In this document: one piece after another, positions 9,885 through 21,800 of the stretch
Numbering within the stretch: the stretch's first letter is position 1
How the letters are laid out: every line of letters begins with the position of its first letter
NCBI GenBank assembly: GCA_027563935.2
Contig: CM050449.1
Coordinates: 47,714,507 to 47,778,506, forward strand
Source of the DNA: Costus lasius
Taxonomy: Eukaryota > Streptophyta > Magnoliopsida > Zingiberales > Costaceae
Direction of reading: 5' to 3'
Length of the DNA stretch: 64,000 bases
The notes under the pieces: model-generated
Told to the model about the DNA's origin: nothing
The model's input: the letters and a program-made list of their open reading frames with translations, nothing else
Databases searched by the model: none
Translations under genes and position numbers: made by a program

Positions 9885-11614
9885 ATTTAAAGGGTGATAT
9901 GAATCGAAGAGTGCCTCTGAAATTATTTTAATCTAAGGCAGCTCTTTGATGAATTGGTTGAGCTCAATCCTGCTAAAGTTGATATTCAGTGTGTTGAGCC
10001 GAAAGGCTTGACCAAGGAACTGAAATTAAAGATGGATATGATCAGGAATAATAGATGCTATTCATGTGGAGGGCCACCTCACATGTTGAAGGACATGTTG
10101 CAACTTCAGAATAAGGAGAAGAAAGGCAAGGCCTTGTCTTCATGCTCAGGTATTTATGTTACCGAAGTCAACCTTTCTACTCCTATGACATGGGTATTGG
10201 ATACCGCATGTGGAGTACAAATATGCAAAGGCTCAGAAAGGATAGATCAGTAAGGCCTAGAGAGATTGACCTACGGATAGGTAACAGGGCACAAGTTGCT
10301 GCTGTTGCTGTAGGAGTTTTTCTCCCTGCCTTCTGGACTTCAGTTAAAGCTAGACAATTGCTATTATGTACCTTCCCTTACCAAAACATTGTATCCACTC
10401 CTTGCTTGGCAAAGAAAGGATTTAGGTTTGAAATAAAAGAGAACTTATGTTCTTTTTCTTTTGCAAACATGTTTTATGGGAAGGGTACTTTGTGCAATGG
10501 TCCGCATGTCTTGGACATGGTTAGCTCTATTTGTAACATAAACATTAAAAGGACCAAACTGAGTGGTTCAGTTGGTGCTTTCCTACGGTATTGTCGATTA
10601 GCCCATATAAACAAGAATCGCATTCGACAACTCCATGAAAATGGGTTGCTAGATTCGAGTTCCTTGGAGGAACTTGATACATGTGAGACTTGTTTATTAG
10701 GGAAAATGACAAAGACGCCCTTCACCAAGACTGGTGAGAGGGCAGGAGGTTTGTTGGATCTCATACATAGTGATGTGTGTGGGCTATTCAATAAACAAGC
10801 CAAAGGAGGGTATAACTACTTCATCACATTTACTGATGACTTCAGTAGATATGGTTATGTCTACATGACAAGACATGAAGTAGAGAACCAGCTTGGTAGA
10901 TCCTTTAAGAATCTTCGATCAGGTCGTGATGGAGAGCACCTGAGCAGTGTATTCTTTGACTATCTGAGTAAGTGTGGGATCCTATCCCAACTCACTCCTC
11001 CTAGAGCACCTCGTTAGAATGGTGTATCTGAAAGGAGAAATCGAACCTTGTTGGACATAGTTCGGTCTATGATGAGTCATGCAACTCTACCTCCCTCATT
11101 CTGGGGACATGCACTTGAAAAAGCTTCTCTAATACTGAATAATGTTCCATCTAAGAGTGTCTCAAAGATTCCATACGAGGTATGGAATGGGAGACGCCCT
11201 AATCTCACTTTTATCAGGATCTAGGGATGTGAGGCTTATGTCAAACGTCAGGATTCTAGCAAGCTAGAACCTAGATCTGATAAGTGTATGTTTGTGGGGT
11301 ACCCTAAGGAGACTAAGGGTTACTACTTCTATATTCCCACCGAGAACAAAGTTTTTGTTGCTCGGGGTGCGGTCTTTCTAGAGAAAGAATTTCTCATGAA
11401 AGAAGTTAGTGGGAGGAAGTTTGACTTGGACAAGGTCCAAGTGCAACCACAAGACATAGAGATGGGAACCTGAGCCACCTGCACCGGTTGCTAGGCAGCC
11501 TGAGGCTCAGACACAGGCCCCATGTAGGTCTGGGAGGTCTCGTCGTGCACCTGAGAGGTATGGGTCGCAGCCGACCCAACACGACGGGATCTTCATCATG
11601 GAGGATGAACCCAG
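9885..11614 (+). pseudogene. A gag C-terminus, protease and integrase, decayed
   Basis: A short gag tail follows (LFDELVELNPAKVD) with a damaged zinc knuckle (CYSCGGPPHMLKDM, last Cys lost). About 100 or more gag residues present in C are missing. The protease motif LDTACG is near 10198-10215. The frame then shifts into pre-integrase and integrase (HSDVCG, FTDDFSRYGYV, LTPP), with stops near 11015 and 11222 where family members have TGG. A stretch corresponding to HKSESFDKFKEF of other copies is deleted. B interrupts at 11614. No intact enzyme can be made. Confidence 0.85.
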
Positions 11615-13341
11615 TGTTGGGTCCCCTTCAAGGGGGAGCGCAAGCGGATAAAACCCCTTTCAAGAGGGGGGCGAAACCCTATGGATGGCGCATCTTTGGT
11701 TTTAAGTGGAAGCAAGGGTTTCAAGAGATCGGCATGCATGATATATGATCAACTAAAACGAAATGATTGCAATCATGAAGCAAGAATCATACCATGGCCA
11801 TTAGATTGGACTCGGCTTGGAAGCAAGAAAACGATAGGGTTCTCCTCCAAAGTGTGCCACACACAAGATGAAGTTGGCCTACTCCTTGTCGTCCTTTGTG
11901 CTAGCAAAGGGCTTCAAAGGTCCTTGATCGAATGAAGGAGAGTTTGGTGTCTTCTTGGCTTTTCGAAAATCCTTCTTGCTCTCGGCGATGAGATACCCTC
12001 CCGAGCTCTCTTCGCATGCACGAAGCCTTGAAGGATCTCAACGTTTTTCTTGGTCTCAAGGCGTTTTGGCGTTGAGGCTTCCCAATAAGGTAAGTCTTCA
12101 CTCCATACGTTCACACTTAGTGAACTACACAAAACGCCCATCACATTGAACCATGCGTTCACCAAAAGGAACCGGTTCAATTGACTTTGGTTCAATGACC
12201 AAATCAAACCAAGACCAAACCAAATCAGCCCAAGAATTGGTCCAGACCAAAATAAACCCTAAGGTTCAAAATCATACCGTTCATCTTTTGATGCCCTTGA
12301 TCTCATCGATCTAGCATCCACACTCTCGATCGAAGCTTACCGATCTCAAGCCCTAATCAATCAAACATGATCAGACTGGATCTCACTTACAATCAGAGTT
12401 TAAACTCCTTTAAACTGAATCAAAACAATCCAGTCCACACGATCTGACTCAAGTAAGCCATATCACCAAATTGTGCGACCCTAAGGGTTTCCTTTAAATG
12501 TCGGTAACGACAACTTACGTTATCACGATCAGTGAGGGGTATCTAGCAACACATCACTGTCTCCCGATATAAAGGAAAGAGTCTTCCAAGACTACTCCCA
12601 AATCACAGCACAAGTGTGAATCTTCTTCACAAGGCATACATGTTTCATTTGCCACTGGATGTTCTAATTGGACAAGCACGTCAAGCCTGTAACTCCAATA
12701 CGATGAGCATGATTAGATCAGATGATCACTGTCATCTGGGTATGGCCATACACTTTCTCAATCATCTCATATAGGGGGGCCCTAGAACATCACACTCCTT
12801 AAACAAGGAGACGGCAATCCTGTATCTATCACTAGTGTCCTAACCTGACTCTTGATCATCATCCAAGATAGTCTATAATCATTATATTTCAGATGATATT
12901 GAACTACCTCAAAACAATGACATTCATCATTTAGAAACACAAGTGATCTCAAGTCAAAGGACATGTGCCACTTGTAGCATACAAGGATTATTCACATTGT
13001 GACAAGCAACCGAATATCCTAGTAGGGTCTGTCCAGTACATCCAATGTACCCATGAGTCTACATCTTATTCCATGCTCGAAGCATCCTACAAGATTAGAA
13101 CTCATATTAGTCTCAATCATATCAGGGCTGTCTAAAGTTCACCAAGATATCTCGACTAAGGACATTACTGCATGTCAGCCTAGCTGAACAACTTTGAGAC
13201 ATTAATCAGAAGTACACTTATTACAGCAGACAAGGTAACAATCTGAATAACAACCATGCCTTTATAAACTTAAGAGTTTATTACATGATACTGTTACAAT
13301 CCCAAGGCCTCAAACATTAGCCTTAAGGGCATACTCCAACA
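11615..13341 (-). repeat. 3' LTR of element B (1,727 bp)
   Basis: On the minus strand it starts TGTTGGAGTATGCCC next to the polypurine tract (13342-13356) and ends CCCAACA at 11615. It is the same length as the 5' LTR. Differences include CATACC/CTGACC near 12277 and the plus-strand palindrome block near 12742 conserved in both. Confidence 0.95.
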
Positions 13342-13361
13342 ATCTCCCACTTGCACTTAAT

Positions 13362-15392
13362 CTAATGGTTGAGAAACCTCAAACCCATATTATTACAGTG
13401 CTTCTCATGCTTCTGCTGCGCCAGAGGCTTGGTAAGCGGGTCTGCCAGATTGTCATCTGTATGAACCTTGCAGATTTTGATCTCGCCTCGATCAATGATC
13501 TCCCGGATCAAGTGAAACCGTCTCTGTATGTGCTTGGACTTCTGGTGCGACCGTGGTTCCTTTGCTTGTGCAATGGCTCCAGTGTTATCACAGAAGATAA
13601 CCAAAGGATCTGCACTCGAAGGAACAACACCAAGTTCTCTCACGAACTTACGAATCCACACTGCCTCCTTGGTTGCTTCCGAGGCTGCAACATACTCGGC
13701 TTCTGTTGTGGAATCAGCAACAGTTGACTGTTTGAAACTTTTCCACACCACTGCTCCACCATTCAAGCTAAAAACATAGCCTGATTGCAATAGGAAATCA
13801 TCCTGGTCCGACTGGAACGAAGCGTCAGTATATCCTTCAATACTGAGTTCTTCCTGACCACCATATATCAAGAACATATCTTTGGTCCTCCGCAGATATT
13901 TTAAAATGTTCTTGACCGCAATCCAGTGCGCCATACCTGGATTACTTTGGAACCGACTGGTCACGCTTAACCCGTAAGCGACGTCTGGGCGAGTACACAA
14001 CATCGCATACATAATGGACCCAATAGCCGAAGCATAAGGCGTATTGTCCATTTCATCTTTCTCAGTCTGTGTTTGTGGACACTGACTCTTCGAAAGATTC
14101 AGACCATGTCTGACTGGAAGATATCCTCTTTTAGAATTCTCTAAATGGAATCTCTCCAGGACTTTATCGATGTAAGTACTCTGGCACAGCCCGAGAAGCC
14201 TCTTAGATCTATCCTTGTAGATCTTCACACCTAACACATAGGCTGCTTCTCCTAGATCTTTCATCTGGAAACATTTTCCTAACCATGCTTTAACAGCATG
14301 CAGTTCAGGAATATCATTTCCAATGATTAAGATATCATCGACGTAGAGGACTAGGAAAGTAATCACGCTCCCACTAAACCTCTTATATACACACGGGTCA
14401 TCTTTGTTCTTGATGAAACCAAACTCAGAGATTGATTCATCAAAACGAATATTCCAGCTTCTAGATGCTTGTTTCAGTCCATAAATGGACTTCTTTAACT
14501 TGCATATTTTATGACGATCTGATGGATTAGTGAAACCCTCAGGTTGTGTCATATACACATCCTCGTCCAGATTTCCATTAAGGAAAGCTGTCTTCACATC
14601 CATCTGCCAGATCTCATAATCGTAATATGCAGCTATCGCGAAAAGAATCCGAATAGACTTAAACATGGCTACAGGTGAGAAAGTTTCATCATAATCTATC
14701 CCGTAGATTTGTTTGAAACCTTTCGCAACTAGCCTGCCTTTATAGGTAACCACGTTACCATCCATGTCAATCTTCTTCTTGAAGATCCATTTACAGCCTA
14801 TAGGGATTACTCCCGGAGGCGGATCAACCAAATCCCAGACTTGGTTATCTGACATGGAGTCCATCTCGGCTCGCATAGCATCAAGCCATCTACCTGACTC
14901 CGGTCCACTGACCGCATCCGCATAAGTAAGGGGTTCATCATTATCAATGATGTAGACTCCGTCATAGCGCTCAGGCTGACGACGGATCCTTCCCGATCTT
15001 CGCGGTTCCCGTGATATTTGAGCCTCAGGTTGCTGAGTAACCTGATCTACTGGCTCAGGCTCATCCAACTGTGCTTGACTACTTTGCCCTTCCTCTGGAT
15101 TCTCATCCAGCTTTATTTCTCTCCCACTGGCCTCTTGCAGAAGAAACTCCTTCTCAAGAAATATGGCCGTCCGAGCAACAAAAACCTTGTTCTCTTTGGG
15201 ATCGTAGAAATAATAACCCTTAGTTTCCTTAGGATAACCGACAAATATACATTTCTCAGATCTGCTCTCCAGTTTCCCAGAGGCGAGCTTTTTGACATAA
15301 GCCTCGCAACCCCAGATCCTGATAAAAGTCAAGCTTGGCTGTTTCCCATACCATAACTCATATGGCGTCTTAGAAACTGCCTTGGATGGCAC
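13362..15392 (-). CDS. gag-pol: B polyprotein: integrase C-terminal part, RT and RNase H
   Basis: Open for 676 codons directly after a TGA at 15393-15395, in the same frame as the upstream part. It has the integrase tail (ELWYGKQPSLTFIRIWGCEAY), a linker, RT with QMDVKTAFLNG and LYVDDILIIGND, and RNase H with GYTDASFQ, TEAEYVAASEA and CDNTGAIAQ, ending MGLRFLNH. Unlike C and D, B keeps CAG rather than TAG at the RT/RNase H junction. The only visible block is the upstream TGA, where C has CGA. There is no natural start here, so this is part of a longer polyprotein. Confidence 0.92.
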   Translation of the reverse strand: MPSKAVSKTPYELWYGKQPSLTFIRIWGCEAYVKKLASGKLESRSEKCIFVGYPKETKGYYFYDPKENKVFVARTAIFLEKEFLLQEASGREIKLDENPEEGQSSQAQLDEPEPVDQVTQQPEAQISREPRRSGRIRRQPERYDGVYIIDNDEPLTYADAVSGPESGRWLDAMRAEMDSMSDNQVWDLVDPPPGVIPIGCKWIFKKKIDMDGNVVTYKGRLVAKGFKQIYGIDYDETFSPVAMFKSIRILFAIAAYYDYEIWQMDVKTAFLNGNLDEDVYMTQPEGFTNPSDRHKICKLKKSIYGLKQASRSWNIRFDESISEFGFIKNKDDPCVYKRFSGSVITFLVLYVDDILIIGNDIPELHAVKAWLGKCFQMKDLGEAAYVLGVKIYKDRSKRLLGLCQSTYIDKVLERFHLENSKRGYLPVRHGLNLSKSQCPQTQTEKDEMDNTPYASAIGSIMYAMLCTRPDVAYGLSVTSRFQSNPGMAHWIAVKNILKYLRRTKDMFLIYGGQEELSIEGYTDASFQSDQDDFLLQSGYVFSLNGGAVVWKSFKQSTVADSTTEAEYVAASEATKEAVWIRKFVRELGVVPSSADPLVIFCDNTGAIAQAKEPRSHQKSKHIQRRFHLIREIIDRGEIKICKVHTDDNLADPLTKPLAQQKHEKHCNNMGLRFLNH

Positions 15393-16806
15393 TCAGTTTA
15401 GTACCTTTGCAGCTGTTTCCAGTGCAAAACCCCAAAAGGAGTAAGGTAGAGTAGCCTGACTCATCATAGAACGAACCATATCAAGTAACGTTCTATTTCT
15501 CCTCTCGGACACACCATTCCATTGCGGTGTTCCTGGCGGAGTGAGCTGTGAGATAATCCCACACTCCTTCAGATAGTCAGTAAATGCATGACTTAGGTAT
15601 TCACCACCTCGATCAGAACGAAGTGCCTTGATATTTCGGCCTAATTGATTTTGTACTTCATTTTTGAACTCTTTGAACTTGTCAAAAGATTCACTTTTAT
15701 GTCTCATTAAATAGACATACCCATACCTACTGAAATCATCAGTAAAGGTAATGAAGTACTGATAGCCACCTCTGGCATGTTTACTAAATGGCCCACACAC
15801 ATCACTGTGTATAAGGTCAAGTAAACCTGAAGCCCTTTGACCTTTATTAGGAAAAGGTGACTTCGTCATTTTACCCTTTAAACAAGCTTTGCATGTATCA
15901 ATCTCCTCATAGGAGAATGATCCCAGCAGTCCATGATCATGCAACCGCTTAATGCGCTTCTCGTTAATATGGCCTAAACGACTATGCCATAGCAAGGTGC
16001 TGTCATCAGCATACTTGGCTTTCTTATTATCAATGTTTTGTATAGAACATTCCATGTCCAACATGAATAACCCATTGTTAATGGAACCAGTAGCATACAC
16101 AATATTATCTAGAGAAAGTATACACTTTGAAATCTTGCATTCAAAGGAAAAACCCTTCCTAACAAGAGCAGGAATGGAGATAATATTCTTGGTAATACTG
16201 GGTACAAAATAACAATTGTTTAATTCTAATACAATGCCAGATGGTAAAGAAATGAAATAGTCTCCTACAGCAACAGCAGCAACCCGTGCCCCGTTTCCAA
16301 CGCGTAGGTCTACCTCATGCTGTCCCACCTGCCTTCTTCTCTTGAGTTCCTGTACATTTGAACAAATGTGAACTCCACATGCAGTGTCCAACACCCATGA
16401 TATAGAAGAAGATGAAACCATGACTTCCGTCACGTAAATACCTGAGCCAGAAGCGATGCTTCCCCTCTTATCTCCTTGGAGCGCTTTACAGTCCTTTTTC
16501 CAGTGACCCAGCTGGCCACAGTGGAAACACCTGTTGTCCTTGGACCGCTTCACCTTCTGTTTCAGAGCCTTACTGTAGTTCTTGACAGGGGCCTTGCCCT
16601 TCTTCCCCTTCTTCTTGTTCGTTGAAGGAACCATCAAGACAGAGGTTGAAGGCTTTCCCTTCAGAGTTTCCTCAGTAGTCAAGAGCATATTCAACAGCTC
16701 TGCCGGTGTACAATCGATTTTGTTCATATTAAAGTTAATGATGAACGCATCGAAAGAAGGCGGAAGAGACTGCAGAATTATGTCTACAGCAAGCTCCTGG
16801 TTAATG
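15393..16806 (-). pseudogene. B polyprotein: gag C-terminus, protease, integrase core
   Basis: This reads from the C insertion point (16806) through the rest of gag (FNMNKIDCTPAELLNML), a Lys-rich stretch, the CCHC knuckle (CFHCGQLGHWKKDC), protease LDTACG, pre-integrase (HSRLGHINEKRIKRLH, CKAC) and integrase core (HSDVCGP, LRSDRGGEY, GVSERRNRT). It ends at TGA 15393-15395 in KVLN-stop-VPSK. In C the codon is CGA, so this is a CpG-type change. The gag N-terminus lies on the far side of C at 25592-26036. Confidence 0.92.
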
Positions 16807-18347
16807 TGAAGGGAACCCCTAACTAAGGGGTAGAAACCCTAATGGTAGCGCAACAAAATTTCGCATGGGATATTAGGGTTTCAAAGGATCTATATATGTC
16901 ATATAACTAGCTTTCGAACATTTGAATATATGAAGATAAATTCATACCATTGCCATCGGTTTGATGAAGCTTTGGAAGGAAAGACGCAAGCGAGTCTTCT
17001 CCTAAGTTTCACACACAAGATGAACAATGCGCCTACTCCCTTGATGTTCCTTGTGCTAGCAAGGCTTCAAGGTTGTCTTGTCGAAATGGAAAGGAAAGAG
17101 AGATCGCCTTGCTTAGTCGAATGGTCCCTCTTGTCGTCCACCTTCTCTACACGAGAATGCCTTTCTAATTGAACCATGCGCTCAAACCAATGAGCCAGTT
17201 CAAATCAATTTGGTTTAATAACCAAATAAACTAAGCAATCAGTCCAGACCATAATAAAACCCTAAGGCTCTTGATCTGACCGTCGATCTCTCGATGCTTC
17301 TGATCTGACCGATCTAGCATGTATTCTCTCGATCGAAGCTTACCGATCTCAAGCCCTAATCAATCAAACATGATCAGACCAGATCTCACTCACAATCAGA
17401 GATTAAATCCCTTTAAACTGAACCCGAACAATTCAGTCCACACGATCTGACTTAAGTAAGCCATATCATCAAATTGTGCGACCCTGAGGGTTTCCTTTAA
17501 ATGTCGGTAACGATAACTCACATTATCACGATCAGTGAGGGGTATCTAGCAACACATCACTGTCTCCCGATATAAAGGAAAGAGTCTTCCAAGACTACAC
17601 CCAAACCATAGCACAAGTGTGAATCAATTCACAAAGCATACATATTTCCTTTGCCACTGGATGTTCTTATTGGACAAGCGTGTCAAGCTTGTAGCTCCAA
17701 TATGATGAGCATGATTAGATCAGATGAACACAGTCACCCGGGTATGGCCATACACTTTCTCAATCATCTCATCCAAGGGGGCCCCTTTAGAACATCACAC
17801 TCCTTAAACAAGGAGACGGCAATCCTATGTCTATCACTAGTGCCCTAACCTGACTCAAGCTCACCATCCAAGATAGCCTATAATCATTATGTTTCAAATG
17901 ATATTGAACTACCTCAAAACAATGACAATCATCATTTAGAAAACACAAGTGATCTCAAGTCAAAGGAAATGTGCCACTTGTCATATTCAAGGATTATTCA
18001 CATTGTGACAAACAATTGAATAACCTAGTAGGGTCTGTCCAGTACATCCAATGTACCCATGAGTCTACATCTTATTCCATGCTCGAAGCATTCTATAAGA
18101 TTAGAACACATATTAGTCTCAATCATATCAAGGCTGTCTCATGTTCACCAAGATACATTGACTAAGGACATAACAGCATGTCAGCCCAGCTGAACAGCTT
18201 TGAGACATTATTCAGAAGAACATATATTGCAGCAGACAATGTAACTAACTGAATAACAACCATGCCTATATAAACATAACAGTTTATTACATGATACAGA
18301 TATATTCCCATGGCCTCAAACATTAGCCTTAAGGGCATACCCCAACA
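16807..18347 (-). repeat. 3' LTR of element C (1,541 bp)
   Basis: Minus-strand start TGTTGGGGTATGCCC at 18347, end CCCTTCA at 16807. It matches the 5' LTR except for about six substitutions, for example near 17230, 17259, 17333, 18090 and 18157. It has the palindrome block near 17743. Confidence 0.96.
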
Positions 18348-18362
18348 ATCTCCCACTTGCAC
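18348..18362 (-). other. Polypurine tract of C
   Basis: Minus-strand GCAAGTGGGAGATT directly before the 3' LTR, identical in position to those of B and F. Confidence 0.8.
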
Positions 18363-18367
18363 TTAAT

Positions 18368-18862
18368 CTAATGGTTGAGAAATCTCAAACCCATATTATT
18401 ACAGTGCGTCTCATGCTTCTGCTGCGCCAGAGGCTTAGTAAGCGGGTCTGCCAGATTGTCATCTGTATATACCTTGCAAACTTTGATCTCGCCACGATCT
18501 ATGATCTCCCTGATCAAATGAAACCGTCTCGGTATGTGCTTGGACTTCTGGTGCGACCGTGGTTCCTTTGCCTGTGCGATTGCTCCAGTGTTATCACAGA
18601 AGATAACCAAAGGATCTGCACTCGAAGGAACAACACCAAGTTCTCTCACGAACTTACGAATCCATACTGCCTCCTTGGATGCTTCCGAGGCTGCAACATA
18701 CTCGGCTTCTGTTGTGGAATCAGCAACAGTTGACTGTTTGAAACTCTTCCACACCACTGCTCCTCCATTCAAGCTAAAAACATAGCCTGATTGCGATCGG
18801 AAATCATCCTGGTCTGACTGGAATGAAGCGTCAGTATATCCCTCTATACTGAGTTCTTCCTA
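18368..18862 (-). pseudogene. C RNase H domain, downstream of an in-frame TAG
   Basis: In the same frame as the main C coding region, beginning with TAG at 18860-18862 and then EELSIEGYTDASFQSDQ, STTEAEYVAASEAS, FCDNTGAIAQAKEP, HLIREIIDRGEIKVCKVYTDDN and a final MGLRFLNH with stop at 18368-18370. The catalytic acidic residues (Asp in YTDAS, Glu in TEAE, Asp in CDNT) are all present. B and F have CAG at the TAG codon; D has the same TAG. Unless the stop is read through, C makes no RNase H of its own. Confidence 0.9.
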
Positions 18863-21800
18863 ACCACCATATATCAAGAACATATCTTTGGTCCTCCGAA
18901 GATATTTTAAAATGTTCTTGACTGCAATCCAGTGCGCCAAACCTGGATTACTTTGGAAACGATTGGTCACGCTTAACCCGTAAGCAACGTCTGGGCGAGT
19001 ACACAACATCGCATACATAATGGACCCAATAGCCGAAGCATAAGGCGTATTGTCCATTTCATCTTTCTCAGTCTGTGTTTGTGGACACTGACTCTTCGAA
19101 AGATTCAGACCATGTCTGACTGGAAGATATCCTCGTTTAGAATTCTCTAAATGAAATCTCTCCAGGACCTTTTCGATGTAAGTACTCTGGCACAGCCCGA
19201 GAAGCCTCTTAGATCTATCCCTATAGATCTTCACACCTAATACATAGGCTGCTTCTCCTAGATCTTTCATCTGGAAACATTTCCTCAGCCATGCCTTCAC
19301 AGCATGCATTTCAGGAATATCATTTCCAATGATCAAGATGTCATCGACGTAGAGGACTAGGAAAGTAATCACGCTCCCACTAAACCTCTTATAAACACAC
19401 GGGTCATCCTCGTTCTTGATGAAACCAAATTCAGTGACTGATTCATCAAAACGAATATTCCAGCTTCTTGATGCTTGCTTAAGTCCATAAATGGACTTCT
19501 TTAACTTGCATATCTTATGACGATCTGCTGGATTAGTGAAACCTTCTGGTTGTGTCATATACACATCCTCATCCAGATTTCCATTAAGGAAAGCTGTTTT
19601 CACATCCATCTGCCAAATCTCATAATCATAATATGCAGCTATCGCAAAAAGAATCCGAATAGACTTAAACATAGCTACAGGTGAGAAAGTTTCATCATAA
19701 TCTATCCCGTAGATTTGTTTGAAACCTTTCGCAACTAGCCTGCCTTTATAGGTAACCACGTTACCATCCATGTCAATCTTCTTCTTGAAGATCCATTTAC
19801 AGCCTATAGGGATAACTCCCGGAGGCGGATCAACCAAATCCCAAACTTGGTTATCTGACATGGAGTCCATCTCGGCGCGCATAGCTTCAAGCCATCTCGC
19901 TGACTCCGGTCCACTGACCGCATCCGCATAAGTGAGGGGTTCATCATCATGAATGATGTAGACTCCGTCATAGCGCTCAGGCTGTCGACGAATCCTTCCC
20001 GATCTTCGCGGTTCCCGTGATATTAGAGCCTCAGGTTGTTCAATAACCTGATCTACCGGCTCAGGCTCATCCAACTGTGCTTGACTACTTTGTCCTTCCT
20101 CTGGATTCTCATCCAGCTTTATTTCTCTCCCACTGGCCTCTTGCAGAAGAAACTCCTTCTCAAGAAATATGGCCGTCCGAGCAACAAAAACCTTGTTCTC
20201 CTTGGGATCGTAGAAATAATAACCCTTAGTTTCCTTAGGGTAACCGACAAAGATACATTTGTCAGATCTGCTCTCTAGTTTCCCAGAGGCGAGCTTTTTG
20301 ACATAAGCCTCGCAGCCCCAGATCCTGATAAATGTTAAGCTCGGCTGTTTCCCATACCATAACTCATATGGCGTCTTTGAAACGGCCTTGGATGGCACTC
20401 GGTTTAGTACCTTTGCAGCTGTTTCCAGCGCAAAACCCCAAAAGGAGTTGGGTAATGAAGCCTGACTCATCATAGAACGAACCATATCAAGTAACGTTCT
20501 ATTTCTCCTCTCGGACACACCATTCCATTGCGGTGTTCCTGGCGGAGTGAGCTGTGAGATAATCCCACACTCCTTCAGATAGTCAGTAAACTCATGACTT
20601 AGGTATTCACCACCTCGATCTGAGCGAAGTGTCTTGATATTTCGGCCCAGCTGATTCTGTACTTCATTCTTGAACTCTTTGAACTTGTCAAAAGATTCAC
20701 TCTTATGTCTCATTAAAAAGACATACCCATATCTACTGAAATCATCAGTAAAGGTAATGAAGTACTGATAGCCACCTCTGGCATGTTTACTAAATGGCCC
20801 ACACACATCACTGTGTATAAGGTCAAGTAAACCTGAAGCCCTTTGACCTTTATAAGGAAAAGGTGACTTCGTCATTTTACCCATTAAACAAGCTTTGCAT
20901 GTATCAATCTCCATATAGGAGAATGATCCCAGCAGTCCATGATCATGCAACCGCTTAATGCGTTTCTCGTTAATATGGCCTAAACGACTATGCCATAGCA
21001 AGGTGCTGTCATCAGCATACTTGGCTTTCTTATTATCAATATTTTGTATCGAACTTTCCATGTCCAACACGAATAACCCATTGTTAATTGAACCAGTTGC
21101 ATAAACAATATTATCAAAAGATAAAATACACTTTGAAATATTGCATTCAAAGGAAAATCCCTTCCTGACAAGAGTAGGAATGGAGATAATATTTTTAGTA
21201 ATACTGGGAACAAAATAACAACTGTTCAGTTCCAATACAATTCCAGATGGTAAAGAAATGAAGTAGTCTCCTACAGCAACAGCAGCAACCCGTGCCCCGT
21301 TTCCTACTCGTAGGTCCACCTCATGCTGTCCCACCTGCCTTCTTCTCTTGAGTTCCTGTACATTTGAACAAATGTGAACTCCCCATGCAGTGTCCAACAC
21401 CCATGATATAGAAGAAGATGAAAACATGACCTCAGTCACGAATATACCTGAGCCAGAAGCGAAGCTTCCCCTCTTATCTCCTTGGAGCGCTTTACAGTCC
21501 TTTTTCCAGTGACCCAGCTGGCCACAGTGGAAACACCTGTATTCCTTGGACCGCTTAACCTTCTGCTTCAGAGCCTTGCTGTAGCTCTTGACAGGGGCCT
21601 TGCCCTTCTTCCCCTTCTTCTTGTTCCTGGAAGGAACCATTAAGACAGAGGTCGAAGGCTTTCCCTTCAGAGTCTCCTCAGTAGTGAGGAGCATATTCAG
21701 CAGCTCTGCCGGAGTACAATCGATTTTGTTCATATTAAAATTAATAATGAACGCGTCGAATGAAGGCGGGAGAGACTGCAGAATAATATCCACAGCAAGC

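Noticed and set aside
11681..12207. Several 64-97 codon ORFs in the B LTRs (also 27883-28409)
   Set aside because: Present identically in both LTRs, in conflicting frames and strands, without domains.
17971..18165. 64-codon ORF (MPLVIFKDYSHCDKQLN) repeated in most family II LTRs
   Set aside because: It lies in the LTR, antisense to the element, with no domain. Copies are simply too similar to show selection, and one LTR of B has a stop in it.
18371..18733. 120-codon plus-strand ORF opposite RNase H of C, also seen at 13365 and 41375
   Set aside because: It is antisense to the RNase H coding region and persists only because the coding strand is conserved; no known domain.
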